The notes beneath the pieces were generated by a model. That model did not search any database and was not told the DNA's origin. It worked only from the letters and a program-made list of their open reading frames with translations. Below, piece after piece: positions 56,891 to 64,000 of a DNA stretch of 64,000 nt. A program made the translations under genes and the position numbers. The stretch comes from Nocardia brevicatena NBRC 12119 (GTDB lineage Bacteria > Actinomycetota > Actinomycetes > Mycobacteriales > Mycobacteriaceae). Each line of letters starts with the position of its first letter. Positions within the stretch are counted from its first letter, which is position 1. The DNA lies in the NCBI RefSeq assembly GCF_000308495.1, contig NZ_BAFU01000070.1, positions 124,001-188,000 on the forward strand, read 5' to 3'.

Positions 56891-58190
56891 CCGCGGCGGC
56901 CACAACCGGCGCGTGCCGGCCCAGCTCGGCCGGTATGCGCTCGTAACCGTGCAGGATGTAGGATCGGCGGCGCCGCGGAGTTTCGGTCAGGCGCAGATCC
57001 GGGAACCGTTCGAACAGGGCGCGCAGGGCGTGAGCACCTTCCATCCGCGCCAGGCTCGCCCCCAGACAGACGTGGATCCCGCTGCTGAAGGCCAGATGGT
57101 CTTTCGCGTTCTCCCGGTCGATATCGAAGCGATCGGGTTCGGGAAAGACCGCGGGATCGCGGTTCGCACCCGCCAGTGACAGGATGATCATCGACCCCTT
57201 GCGCAGCCACACACCCCCGATCTCCACATCGGTCAGGGCGATCCGACCGGTGGCCTGCACTGGGGCGTCGAACCGAAGTATCTCCTCCACGGCGTTCGGC
57301 CACCGCTCGGGTTCGGCGCGCAGCCGCTCCAACCGGTCGGGGTGGGCGAGCAGTGCGACGATGCCCTTGCCGATGAGATTGACGGTCGTTTCGAAGCCCG
57401 CGCCCATCAGGAGGGACGCACCGGCGAGGAGTTCCTCGGTGGACAGATTGCCCCCGGTGACCATGCTGCTGAGAATGTCCTCGCCGGGTTCGGCGCGCAG
57501 TCGCTCGATATGGTCGAGTAGGTAGCCGTTCACCTTTTCCGAGGAACGCATGGCCCGCTGGTGGGTCCGCCAGGGGATCCCGAAGTCCAGCAGCGGGCTG
57601 ATATCGTCACCCCAGCGCAGGAACATCTGCCGGTCCCGGTCGGGGAACCCCAGCATCTCGGAGATGATGGCGATCGGCACCTGGGCCGCGAAATCCGCGA
57701 CCAGATCCGCGCGACCGTTTTCGGGCAGCGCGGCGAGCAGTTCGTCGGTGACCGTGACAACTCGCTCCCGCAGCCTGCCGATGGCCCGCGGGGTGAATGC
57801 CGAAGCGACCGGTTTGCGCAGCCGGGTGTGCTCGGGTGGGTCGACCATCAGCATCGAGGGGGGATCGACCGGATTCGGCGGGATCGGGAAACGGCGGCCG
57901 AGCCGTCGCAGCGGCTCCGGAACGCGGACGGTCGACGGTAACCCCACCCCGAACCGATCGTCGCGCAGGATTTCCCGGCACAACGCGTGGTCGAGGGTCA
58001 CCCAGGTAGGGGCCAACCGATGTATTCCGCCTTCGCCGCGAAGCCGCTCGATCAGCGGATACGGATCGGCTATTCCCTCGGGGCTGCCGATGAGGCGGGG
58101 GAACGGATCGCCTCGGCGGATCCCGGCGTCGAGCACCGCCCGGATGATGCCGTGATAGTTGATCCAGCGAAACAGATACTGCGGCTTCAT
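56880..58190 (-). CDS. Cytochrome P450
   Basis: A 436-residue soluble bacterial P450. I-helix GAGFETTVN (oxygen activation), ExxR in AVEEILRFDAP, haem loop FSSGIHVCLGASLARME with the axial Cys, and HTRLRKPVASAFTP of the C helix. The substrate cannot be read and no redox-partner gene adjoins. Start ATG 58190; the open frame extends to 58241. Confidence 0.93.
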   Translation of the reverse strand: MKPQYLFRWINYHGIIRAVLDAGIRRGDPFPRLIGSPEGIADPYPLIERLRGEGGIHRLAPTWVTLDHALCREILRDDRFGVGLPSTVRVPEPLRRLGRRFPIPPNPVDPPSMLMVDPPEHTRLRKPVASAFTPRAIGRLRERVVTVTDELLAALPENGRADLVADFAAQVPIAIISEMLGFPDRDRQMFLRWGDDISPLLDFGIPWRTHQRAMRSSEKVNGYLLDHIERLRAEPGEDILSSMVTGGNLSTEELLAGASLLMGAGFETTVNLIGKGIVALLAHPDRLERLRAEPERWPNAVEEILRFDAPVQATGRIALTDVEIGGVWLRKGSMIILSLAGANRDPAVFPEPDRFDIDRENAKDHLAFSSGIHVCLGASLARMEGAHALRALFERFPDLRLTETPRRRRSYILHGYERIPAELGRHAPVVAAAVSL

Positions 58191-58330
58191 ATCCCACCAC
58201 TCCGTTGTGTTACGCCCACCACATCTGCACGTAACCACCACGGTACGGCCCCACTGAAACCGGGGAAACCTGCCCGGGGCGGAGCCGGGAACCTACCGTG
58301 GTAGGAGAAGCCGGCAGCGACGACCGCCGA

Positions 58331-59698
58331 TCACGCGGCGGAACCGACCCCCTCCCGGCCCTCGGATCCCTCCTGCTCGGATACGGCTCGCAGTTCGTGT
58401 TCGTCGACCATGGTCTGTTCGTCGAACGGCAGCTTCCGATCCAGCACATCGCGGACCTGTCGCGGGTCCAGCGTCCTGGTCCAGGTGCCGATGAGCACGG
58501 CCGCCACGGCGTTGCCCGAGAAATTGGTGAGCGCGCGGGCCTCGGACATGAACCGGTCGATACCGACGATCAGGCCGACACCGTCGAGCAGCTCCGGCCG
58601 ATGACTCTGCAGGCCGCCGGCCAGGGTTGCCAGGCCTGCACCCGTCACCCCCGCCGCGCCCTTGGACGCCACGATCATGAACAGCAGCAGGCCGATCTGT
58701 TCCGCCAGGGCCGGCGGCCGGCCCATGGCGTCGGCGATGAAGATCGATGCCATGGTCAGGTAGATGGCGGTGCCGTCCAGATTGAAGGAGTAACCGGTCG
58801 GTACGACGACGCCGACCGTGGTGCGCTCGACACCCAGATGCTCCATTTTCGCGATCAGCCGCGGCAGCGCCGACTCCGAGGAGGAGGTGGCCACGATCAG
58901 CAGGTATTCGCGCGCCAGGTAGCGGCACAGCTTGAAGATCGACACCCGGGCGACCAGGCGCAGCAGCACCCCGAGCACACCGAAGACGAACAGCAGGCAG
59001 GTCAGGTAGAACGCGACCATCAGCGTCGCCAACTGCACCACGGCGTCCAGGCCGGTCCGGCCGACCACATTGGCGATGGCGCCGAACGCGCCGACCGGAG
59101 CCAGCCACAGGATCATCACCAGAATCCGGAAGACCAGTTTCTGCAGCAGGGCGACACCGCGCAGGATCGGCTCCCCCGCCGAACCCATCGCCTGGACCGC
59201 GAAACCGACCAGCAGCGCTACGAACAGTGCCTGCAGCACGCTGCCCGCGGTGAGGGAAGACACCAGGGTGGTCGGGACGATGCCGTGGATGAAATCCCAG
59301 GTGCCGCCCGCGCTGTGCGCCTCGTCCGCGTATTCGGCCCCCTGTCCCGCGGCGTCGGCGATATCCATCCCCGTACCGGGGTCCAGCAGGTTGCCGACCA
59401 GCAGGCCGATACCGAGCGCGACCGTCGACATCGCCAGGAAGTAGCCGACGGCCAGTCCACCGACCTTGCCCACGGTTGCGGCCGCACGCACCGAGCCGAT
59501 ACCCAGGACGATCGTGCAGAAGATCACCGGCGCGATCATCATCTTGATCAGGTCCACGAACATCGTGCCCAGCGGGGCCAGCGCTTGGCCCGTACCCGGT
59601 GCCAGCCGGCCGACCAGGACACCGGCCACGACGGCGACGACAACCGCCGGATACAGCCAGTGCGTGCGATCGTGCCGTGTTCGCGTCGAGTCCGTCAT
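58331..59698 (-). CDS. dctA: C4-dicarboxylate transporter (DAACS family)
   Basis: A 455-residue membrane symporter for succinate, fumarate and malate, coupled to cations. Hallmarks are the serine-rich stretch ATSSSESALPRLIAKME, the GYSFNLDGTAIYLTMA motif, the ASKGAAGVTGAG loop and DRFMSEARALTNFSGNAVA. Eight or so hydrophobic segments. ATG 59698 after ggaggag. Related glutamate/aspartate carriers share the pattern, so the exact substrate is less sure. Confidence 0.9.
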   Translation of the reverse strand: MTDSTRTRHDRTHWLYPAVVVAVVAGVLVGRLAPGTGQALAPLGTMFVDLIKMMIAPVIFCTIVLGIGSVRAAATVGKVGGLAVGYFLAMSTVALGIGLLVGNLLDPGTGMDIADAAGQGAEYADEAHSAGGTWDFIHGIVPTTLVSSLTAGSVLQALFVALLVGFAVQAMGSAGEPILRGVALLQKLVFRILVMILWLAPVGAFGAIANVVGRTGLDAVVQLATLMVAFYLTCLLFVFGVLGVLLRLVARVSIFKLCRYLAREYLLIVATSSSESALPRLIAKMEHLGVERTTVGVVVPTGYSFNLDGTAIYLTMASIFIADAMGRPPALAEQIGLLLFMIVASKGAAGVTGAGLATLAGGLQSHRPELLDGVGLIVGIDRFMSEARALTNFSGNAVAAVLIGTWTRTLDPRQVRDVLDRKLPFDEQTMVDEHELRAVSEQEGSEGREGVGSAA

Positions 59699-60058
59699 AT
59701 CGGTGATCTCCTCCGAGTCGTGCTGCACTGCCGGGCGAGGTGAACCCGGCCACGACGCCCCTGCAGAATAATGACTGCCCACGTGATTTCCGTCACGATT
59801 TGGCGCATTTCGTTCACCGGAGGAGTGGGCGCGAAGCGGTCGGCCATCTCTGGCGGAACAGAGGTCTTCGTGCTGCGATCGGTTCCGCCGACCCTGGTAA
59901 GCGGGCGTCTGGGCGGTGTTCGCGATGGTGAGCGCCCGGTACGAGCGCGGCCGGACGGCCGTCGAGGACGGGACGGTCGACCGCCACGCCTCGACTACGG
60001 CCGGACCGGACGGCCCCGAACCCGGTGGCGGCAACGGTAGCGGGGAGCGCCGGCGGGT
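59699..60058. other. Intergenic region before dctA
   Basis: 360 bases between dctA and the guanylyltransferase stop, both on the minus strand. It should hold the dctA promoter. I see no gene, palindrome or terminator. Confidence 0.45.
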
Positions 60059-61138
60059 TCAGACGTCGGTGGAGAAGCGGATTCCGCCGTCGGGAAGCTC
60101 CACCCCCGGCCAGATCCGGGCGCCGCGCAGCAATTCGCAGCGGGCGCCGACACTGGCGCCGTCGCCGATCACGGCGTCACGGACCAGGGCCCGCGGGCCG
60201 ATCCGGGCCCCGAACCCGATGATCGAGCGTTCGACGGTGGCCCCGGCCTCCACTCGCGCGCCGTCGAAGAGGACCGCGCCGTCCAGTCGCGCACCGGCGC
60301 CGACCTCGGCGCCGCGGCCCACCACCGTGCCGCCGATCAGCAGGGCACCGGGCGCGACCCCCGCACCCTGATGTACCAGCGACTCCCCACGCTGACCGGG
60401 CAGCGCCGGTGAGGGGGCGATCCCGCGAACCAGGTCGGCGGAACCACGGACGAAATCCTCCGGTGTGCCCATATCCCGCCAGTACGACGTGTCGACATGG
60501 CCCTGGACCCGGGCGCCTTCGGTCAGCAGCGCGGGGAACACTTCGCGCTCCACCGAGACCGGGCGCCCGACCGGGATCTTCTCGATGTACTCGCGCCGGA
60601 AGACGTAGCATCCGGCGTTGATCTGATCGGTGGGCGGGTCCTGGGTCTTCTCCAGGAAGGCGGTGACCCGACCCTCCTCGTCGGTGGGCACACAGCCGAA
60701 CGCCCGCGGATCGCTCACCCGCACCAGATGCAGGGTGACATCGGCACGGGTGTTCTCGTGGGTGGCGAGCACGGCGCGCAGATCGGTGCCGCCGAGGACG
60801 TCGCCGTTGAACACCATCACGGTGTCGGCCCGCAGTTTGGGCAGCACATTGCGGATCCCGCCGCCGGTGCCCAACGGTTCGGTCTCGGTGACGTATTCGA
60901 TTTCCAGACCCAGCTCGGCGCCGTCACCGAAATGTTCCTCGAAGACCTCGGCCTTGTACGACGTGCCGAGCACCACGTGGGTGATTCCCGCCTCGGCGAT
61001 CCGGGCCAGCAGATGGGTCAGGAAGGGGAGCCCGGCGGTGGGCAGCATCGGCTTGGGCGCCGAGAGGGTGAGCGGACGCAGCCGCGTGCCCTGGCCGCCG
61101 ACCAGGATGACGGCGTCGGTGCCTGCTTGTCCTGCCAT
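60059..61138 (-). CDS. Mannose-1-phosphate guanylyltransferase (GDP-mannose pyrophosphorylase)
   Basis: Makes GDP-mannose from mannose-1-P and GTP. 359 residues. N-terminal nucleotidyltransferase: DAVILVGGQGTRLRPLTLSAPKPMLP, VFNGDVLGG, NAGCYVFRREYIEKIP, WRDMGTPEDF; the C-terminal left-handed beta-helix has hexad repeats. The same length as M. tuberculosis Rv3264c as I recall. ATG 61138 after cgaggga. It works with the manB-tobH-manA cluster, which here lies 5 kb away. Confidence 0.93.
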   Translation of the reverse strand: MAGQAGTDAVILVGGQGTRLRPLTLSAPKPMLPTAGLPFLTHLLARIAEAGITHVVLGTSYKAEVFEEHFGDGAELGLEIEYVTETEPLGTGGGIRNVLPKLRADTVMVFNGDVLGGTDLRAVLATHENTRADVTLHLVRVSDPRAFGCVPTDEEGRVTAFLEKTQDPPTDQINAGCYVFRREYIEKIPVGRPVSVEREVFPALLTEGARVQGHVDTSYWRDMGTPEDFVRGSADLVRGIAPSPALPGQRGESLVHQGAGVAPGALLIGGTVVGRGAEVGAGARLDGAVLFDGARVEAGATVERSIIGFGARIGPRALVRDAVIGDGASVGARCELLRGARIWPGVELPDGGIRFSTDV

Positions 61139-61214
61139 GGAACTCCCTCGTTCACTACATCGGTTCGGCCGCACACCGCGTATTCGGCTCGGCCGCCGGG
61201 TTACACCCGCGGCG

Positions 61215-62108
61215 TTACGCGGCCTGTTCCCGCGCCTTGGCGCGCAGCGCAGATCGAACCGCAATCCGGCAGCGCACCGCAAGTCCGGCCCGCAGCGCCC
61301 ACCGCAGCGGCGCCTGCCACCAGTGCGGATGCCGGTCGGCCTGGAATCGGTAGGCGCTGGCGTGATGGGCGGGCAGCATCTTCTCCGGATTGCGGCTCGC
61401 CGCATGCCCCTTGGCATGGGTGACCTCGGCACTCGGCACGAAAACGTTGTGCCAGCCGGCCTTGCCCATCCGGTCGCCGAAGTCCACGTCCTCCATGTAC
61501 ATGAAATAGCGCGAATCGAAGCCGTCGATCGCGTCGAACGCGGCCCGCCGCACCAGCAGGCAGGAACCGGACAGCCAGCCCACCACACGCTCGGAGATCT
61601 CCTCGTTCTCCTGGCGGTAGCGCCGGGTCCACGGGTTCGTCTTCCAGACGGCGCCGAGGATGGCGTGACCGGCACCGTCGAGCAGGCCGGGCACCGAACG
61701 CGCGGATGGGTACACGCTGCCGTCCGGCTCCCGTACCAGCGGGCCGAGCGCTCCGGCCCGCGGCCAACGACGGGCGGCGGCGAGCAATTCATCGATGGAG
61801 TCGGCGCCCCAACGGATATCCGGGTTGGCGATCACTACGAACTCGAGCTCCGGATCCAATTCGGCGACGGCCCGGTTGATGGCGCCGCCGTAACCGATAT
61901 TACCGCCGGTGCGCAGCAGTCGGACATGCGAGTTGGTCTCGGCGACCATTTCCGGAACACCGTCGACCGACCCGTTGTCGGCCAGAATGACCTGCGGTTT
62001 CTCCGCGGTCGCGGTGGCCAGGGTGCTGATGAAGTGCTCCAGGTGTTCACCCGGGGAATAAGTGACCGTGATCACGGCCAGGCTGGGACGGGTACCGGTT
62101 GCGCCCAT
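61215..62108 (-). CDS. wbbL: Rhamnosyltransferase WbbL (GT2)
   Basis: A 297-residue GT2 enzyme that adds rhamnose to the polyprenyl-PP-GlcNAc linker joining arabinogalactan to peptidoglycan. AVITVTYSPGEHLEHFISTL, ILADNGSVDGVPEM, RTGGNIGYGGAINRAVAE, FVVIANPDIRW (metal region), WLSGSCLLVRRAAFDAIDGFDSRYFMYMEDVDFGDRM. Start ATG 62108 or GTG 62126; neither has a strong site. It lies between rmlD and the guanylyltransferase, the mycobacterial order. Confidence 0.92.
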   Translation of the reverse strand: MGATGTRPSLAVITVTYSPGEHLEHFISTLATATAEKPQVILADNGSVDGVPEMVAETNSHVRLLRTGGNIGYGGAINRAVAELDPELEFVVIANPDIRWGADSIDELLAAARRWPRAGALGPLVREPDGSVYPSARSVPGLLDGAGHAILGAVWKTNPWTRRYRQENEEISERVVGWLSGSCLLVRRAAFDAIDGFDSRYFMYMEDVDFGDRMGKAGWHNVFVPSAEVTHAKGHAASRNPEKMLPAHHASAYRFQADRHPHWWQAPLRWALRAGLAVRCRIAVRSALRAKAREQAA

Positions 62109-62185
62109 GGGGTCGGTGGAGCTCACAGGCGACCACCATAGTGGACGCCGCCGAATGTCTCGTACGCCGATGGGCGTTGCTTCGG

Positions 62186-63058
62186 CTACGCTCCGGCCGG
62201 ACGTGCCAGCGCCGCCTCGACCGCGCAGCGCCAGGGGCGCAGCGGAGACAGCCCGGCCTGCCGCCACGACCGGGTGGACAGCACCGAATAGGCGGGACGC
62301 GGTGCGGGGCGGGGGAACTCCGCGGAGGTACACGGTCGTACCCGTTCCGGATCGGCGCCGATTCCCGCGAAGACCGCCCGAGCCAGTTCGAACCAGCTCG
62401 CCTGTCCGCTGTTGGTGGCGTGCAGCAGCCGCGGCGCGTCCGGTCGGGTGGCCAGTTCCAGCAGACCGGCCGCGAGATCGGCGGCATAGGTGGGGGAACC
62501 GATCTGGTCGTCGACCACGGTCACCGTCTCGCGTTCCCGTTCCAGGCGCAGCATGGTCGCCACGAAATCGGTGCCGACACCGCTGTACACCCAGGCGGTG
62601 CGGACGATTACCGCGTCGGGACACAGCTCGCGGACAGCCTGTTCCCCGGCGAGTTTGGAGCGGCCGTAGACGGTGGCCGGGTCGGTCGGGTCGGTCGTCT
62701 CGTAGGGGGTTTCGCCGGTGCCCGGGAACACGTAGTCGGTGGACAGGTGGATCAGCCGGGCGTTTACCGCGGCGCAGGCGGCCGCAAGTCGCGCCGGTCC
62801 GGTCTCATTGCCGGTAAAGGCCGCCGCCGGTTCGGATTCGGCGCGATCGACGGCGGTATAGGCGGCGCAGTTGAGCACCACGTCACCCGGGCGCAGCACC
62901 GCCGCGACGGCCGCGGCATCGGTGATATCGAGCTCCCGGCGAGTGTAGGCGCGCGCGCTCGGCGCCAGACCCGACAGTTCGCGGCCGACCTGCCCGCCCG
63001 CCCCGACCACGACGAGGCGATTACCGAGATCGGATCCGGGTACTACGGCGGCACACAC
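62186..63058 (-). CDS. rmlD: dTDP-4-dehydrorhamnose reductase
   Basis: A 290-residue SDR enzyme that makes dTDP-L-rhamnose. VVVGAGGQVGRELSGL (NAD(P)H), CAAYTAVDRAES, HLSTDYVFPGTGETPYETTD and VYGRSKLAGEQAVRE (YxxxK), IVRTAWVYSGVGTDFVATML. GTG 63058; the ribosome site is weak. It feeds WbbL immediately downstream. Divergent from the LCP gene. Confidence 0.93.
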   Translation of the reverse strand: MCAAVVPGSDLGNRLVVVGAGGQVGRELSGLAPSARAYTRRELDITDAAAVAAVLRPGDVVLNCAAYTAVDRAESEPAAAFTGNETGPARLAAACAAVNARLIHLSTDYVFPGTGETPYETTDPTDPATVYGRSKLAGEQAVRELCPDAVIVRTAWVYSGVGTDFVATMLRLERERETVTVVDDQIGSPTYAADLAAGLLELATRPDAPRLLHATNSGQASWFELARAVFAGIGADPERVRPCTSAEFPRPAPRPAYSVLSTRSWRQAGLSPLRPWRCAVEAALARPAGA

Positions 63059-63205
63059 GCCGGTCAGTGTGGCACGCCGTAAAACCGGAGGTTCGGCGTG
63101 TCCGAGGTTGCCGTTGGTTAGCCTTCGTGGCGAAGCGGATGCGGGACAGGAATGGCCGACTGGTGACCGGATCGGCGCGATCCGGATGCGGGAGAGGATA
63201 TTCGG

Positions 63206-64000
63206 GTGGCGCAGCGTGGGGAGCGGACACCGTGGGGGCCGTTGCGAGTCGTCGTCGCGTCGCTGGCCTTGATCGTGCTCGTGGGCACGGGTTTCGCCTG
63301 GCGGGGTATCGACAGCCTGGTGGCGGATATCGAACGAATCCCCGGTCTGGGCCTCGGCGGCACACGCGACGGCGCGGTGGACATACTGCTGGTGGGCGTC
63401 GATTCCCGCACCGACGCGCACGGCAATCCGCTCACCGCGACCGAACGGGATCTACTGCACGCCGGGGACGAGATCGGCACCAATACCGACACCATCGTGC
63501 TGATGCGGATTCCCAACGACGGCCGCTCGGCCACCGCAATCTCGATTCCGCGCGACGCCTACGTGGATATCCCCGGACTGGGCAAGGGGAAGGTCAACTC
63601 GGCCTACGGCACCACCAAGCAGAACACCTACCGGCAGCTGATCGAGCAGGGCGCCTCGGATCAGGAAGCGGAGGAACAGTCCACCCAGCGCGGCCGGCAG
63701 GCGCTGGTCAAGACCATCGCGGGGTTGACCGGTATCACCGTCGACCACTACGCCGAGGTCAGTCTGCTCGGGTTCGTACTGCTCACCGACGCGGTGGGCG
63801 GAGTGGATGTGTGCCTGCGGCATCCGGTCGACGAACCGCTGTCCGGCGCGGTTTTCCCGGCCGGCCGGCAGCGGCTGGACGGGCCGCGGGCGCTGAGTTT
63901 CGTCCGGCAACGGCACAACCTGGAACGCGGCGACCTGGACCGTATCGTGCGCCAGCAGGTGTTCATGGCCCAATTGGTGCAGCAGGTGCTCAGCGCCCGC
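63206..64000 (+). CDS. LytR-CpsA-Psr (LCP) family protein, 3' truncated
   Basis: The frame is open from GTG 63206 to the window end (265 codons). Short cytoplasmic start, one membrane helix (VVVASLALIVLVGTGFAW), then the LCP domain: DILLVGVDSRTDAHG, TDTIVLMRIPNDGRSATAIS, IPRDAYVDIPGLGKGKVNSA, DHYAEVSLLGFVLLTDAVGG and LDGPRALSFVRQRHN. LCP enzymes attach arabinogalactan or teichoic-type polymers to peptidoglycan; the mycobacterial relative is CpsA/Rv3267 as I recall. A ggagagg site precedes the start. Confidence 0.92.
   Translation, partial: MAQRGERTPWGPLRVVVASLALIVLVGTGFAWRGIDSLVADIERIPGLGLGGTRDGAVDILLVGVDSRTDAHGNPLTATERDLLHAGDEIGTNTDTIVLMRIPNDGRSATAISIPRDAYVDIPGLGKGKVNSAYGTTKQNTYRQLIEQGASDQEAEEQSTQRGRQALVKTIAGLTGITVDHYAEVSLLGFVLLTDAVGGVDVCLRHPVDEPLSGAVFPAGRQRLDGPRALSFVRQRHNLERGDLDRIVRQQVFMAQLVQQVLSAR

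Overview
This is a GC-rich actinobacterial chromosome segment, most likely from Nocardia or a close mycolate-containing relative (Rhodococcus/Gordonia type). Supporting signs are the high GC, frequent GTG starts, a WhiB-family regulator, MtrA-MtrB-LpqB, F420 biosynthesis genes (fbiA/fbiB), wax-ester/DGAT and DesA3-type lipid genes, tandem alkB alkane hydroxylases, and mannose/rhamnose cell-envelope genes. From memory, the backbone resembles M. tuberculosis Rv3227 (aroA) to Rv3267 (an LCP protein), with inversions and insertions. I could not check this by alignment.

Layout. 1-1.9 kb: 3' part of aroA, then rsgA. 1.9-8.2 kb: TfoX-like protein, cytosine-5 DNA methyltransferase, PAS-GGDEF-EAL c-di-GMP enzyme, luciferase-like monooxygenase, membrane protein. 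8.3-11.1 kb: tightly overlapping CPBP protease, histidine kinase and LuxR-type regulator. 11.2-21.3 kb: an accessory and partly decayed region. It holds a large Abi protein with an extra MbcA/ParS-like C-terminus, glutaryl-CoA dehydrogenase, remnants of an acyl-CoA dehydrogenase (frameshifted by a 19-bp tandem duplication), an epoxide hydrolase (internally deleted) and an Mrr N-terminus. It also holds a DHFR-like reductase, a TetR/glycosyltransferase pair, and a cysteine-rich HTH regulator facing a DUF2231/membrane protein/folE cluster in which folE is frameshifted.

21.9-34.2 kb: secreted DUF732-like protein, secA, WS/DGAT-like acyltransferase, DUF6912 protein, DesA3-type reductase, two tandem acyl-CoA desaturases, bluB and long hpf. 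34.4-42.2 kb: comF-like gene, lpqB-mtrB-mtrA, tmk, ahcY. 42.4-46.1 kb: alkane module, transcribed alkB - two rubredoxins - tetR - second alkB. 46.4-51.3 kb: nudix, fbiB, fbiA, whiB2, a zincin-like protein lacking HExxH, DUF3499. 51.5-55.4 kb: phosphomannomutase, tobH, manA. 55.9-59.7 kb: CDF transporter, cytochrome P450, dicarboxylate transporter. 60.1-64 kb: mannose-1-phosphate guanylyltransferase, wbbL, rmlD and the 5' part of an LCP ligase gene.

Functional links visible here: (i) alkane and fatty-acid handling (alkB/rubredoxins, desaturases with reductase, WS/DGAT, acyl-CoA dehydrogenase); (ii) envelope assembly (manA, phosphomannomutase, guanylyltransferase, wbbL, rmlD, LCP, SecA, MtrAB-LpqB); (iii) F420 biosynthesis. 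The most unusual object is the Abi/HEPN protein (11195-12631) carrying an MbcA/ParS-like domain on the same chain. Several palindromic operators and rho-independent-type hairpins can be placed precisely. No rRNA, tRNA, CRISPR array, insertion sequence or prophage was recognised.
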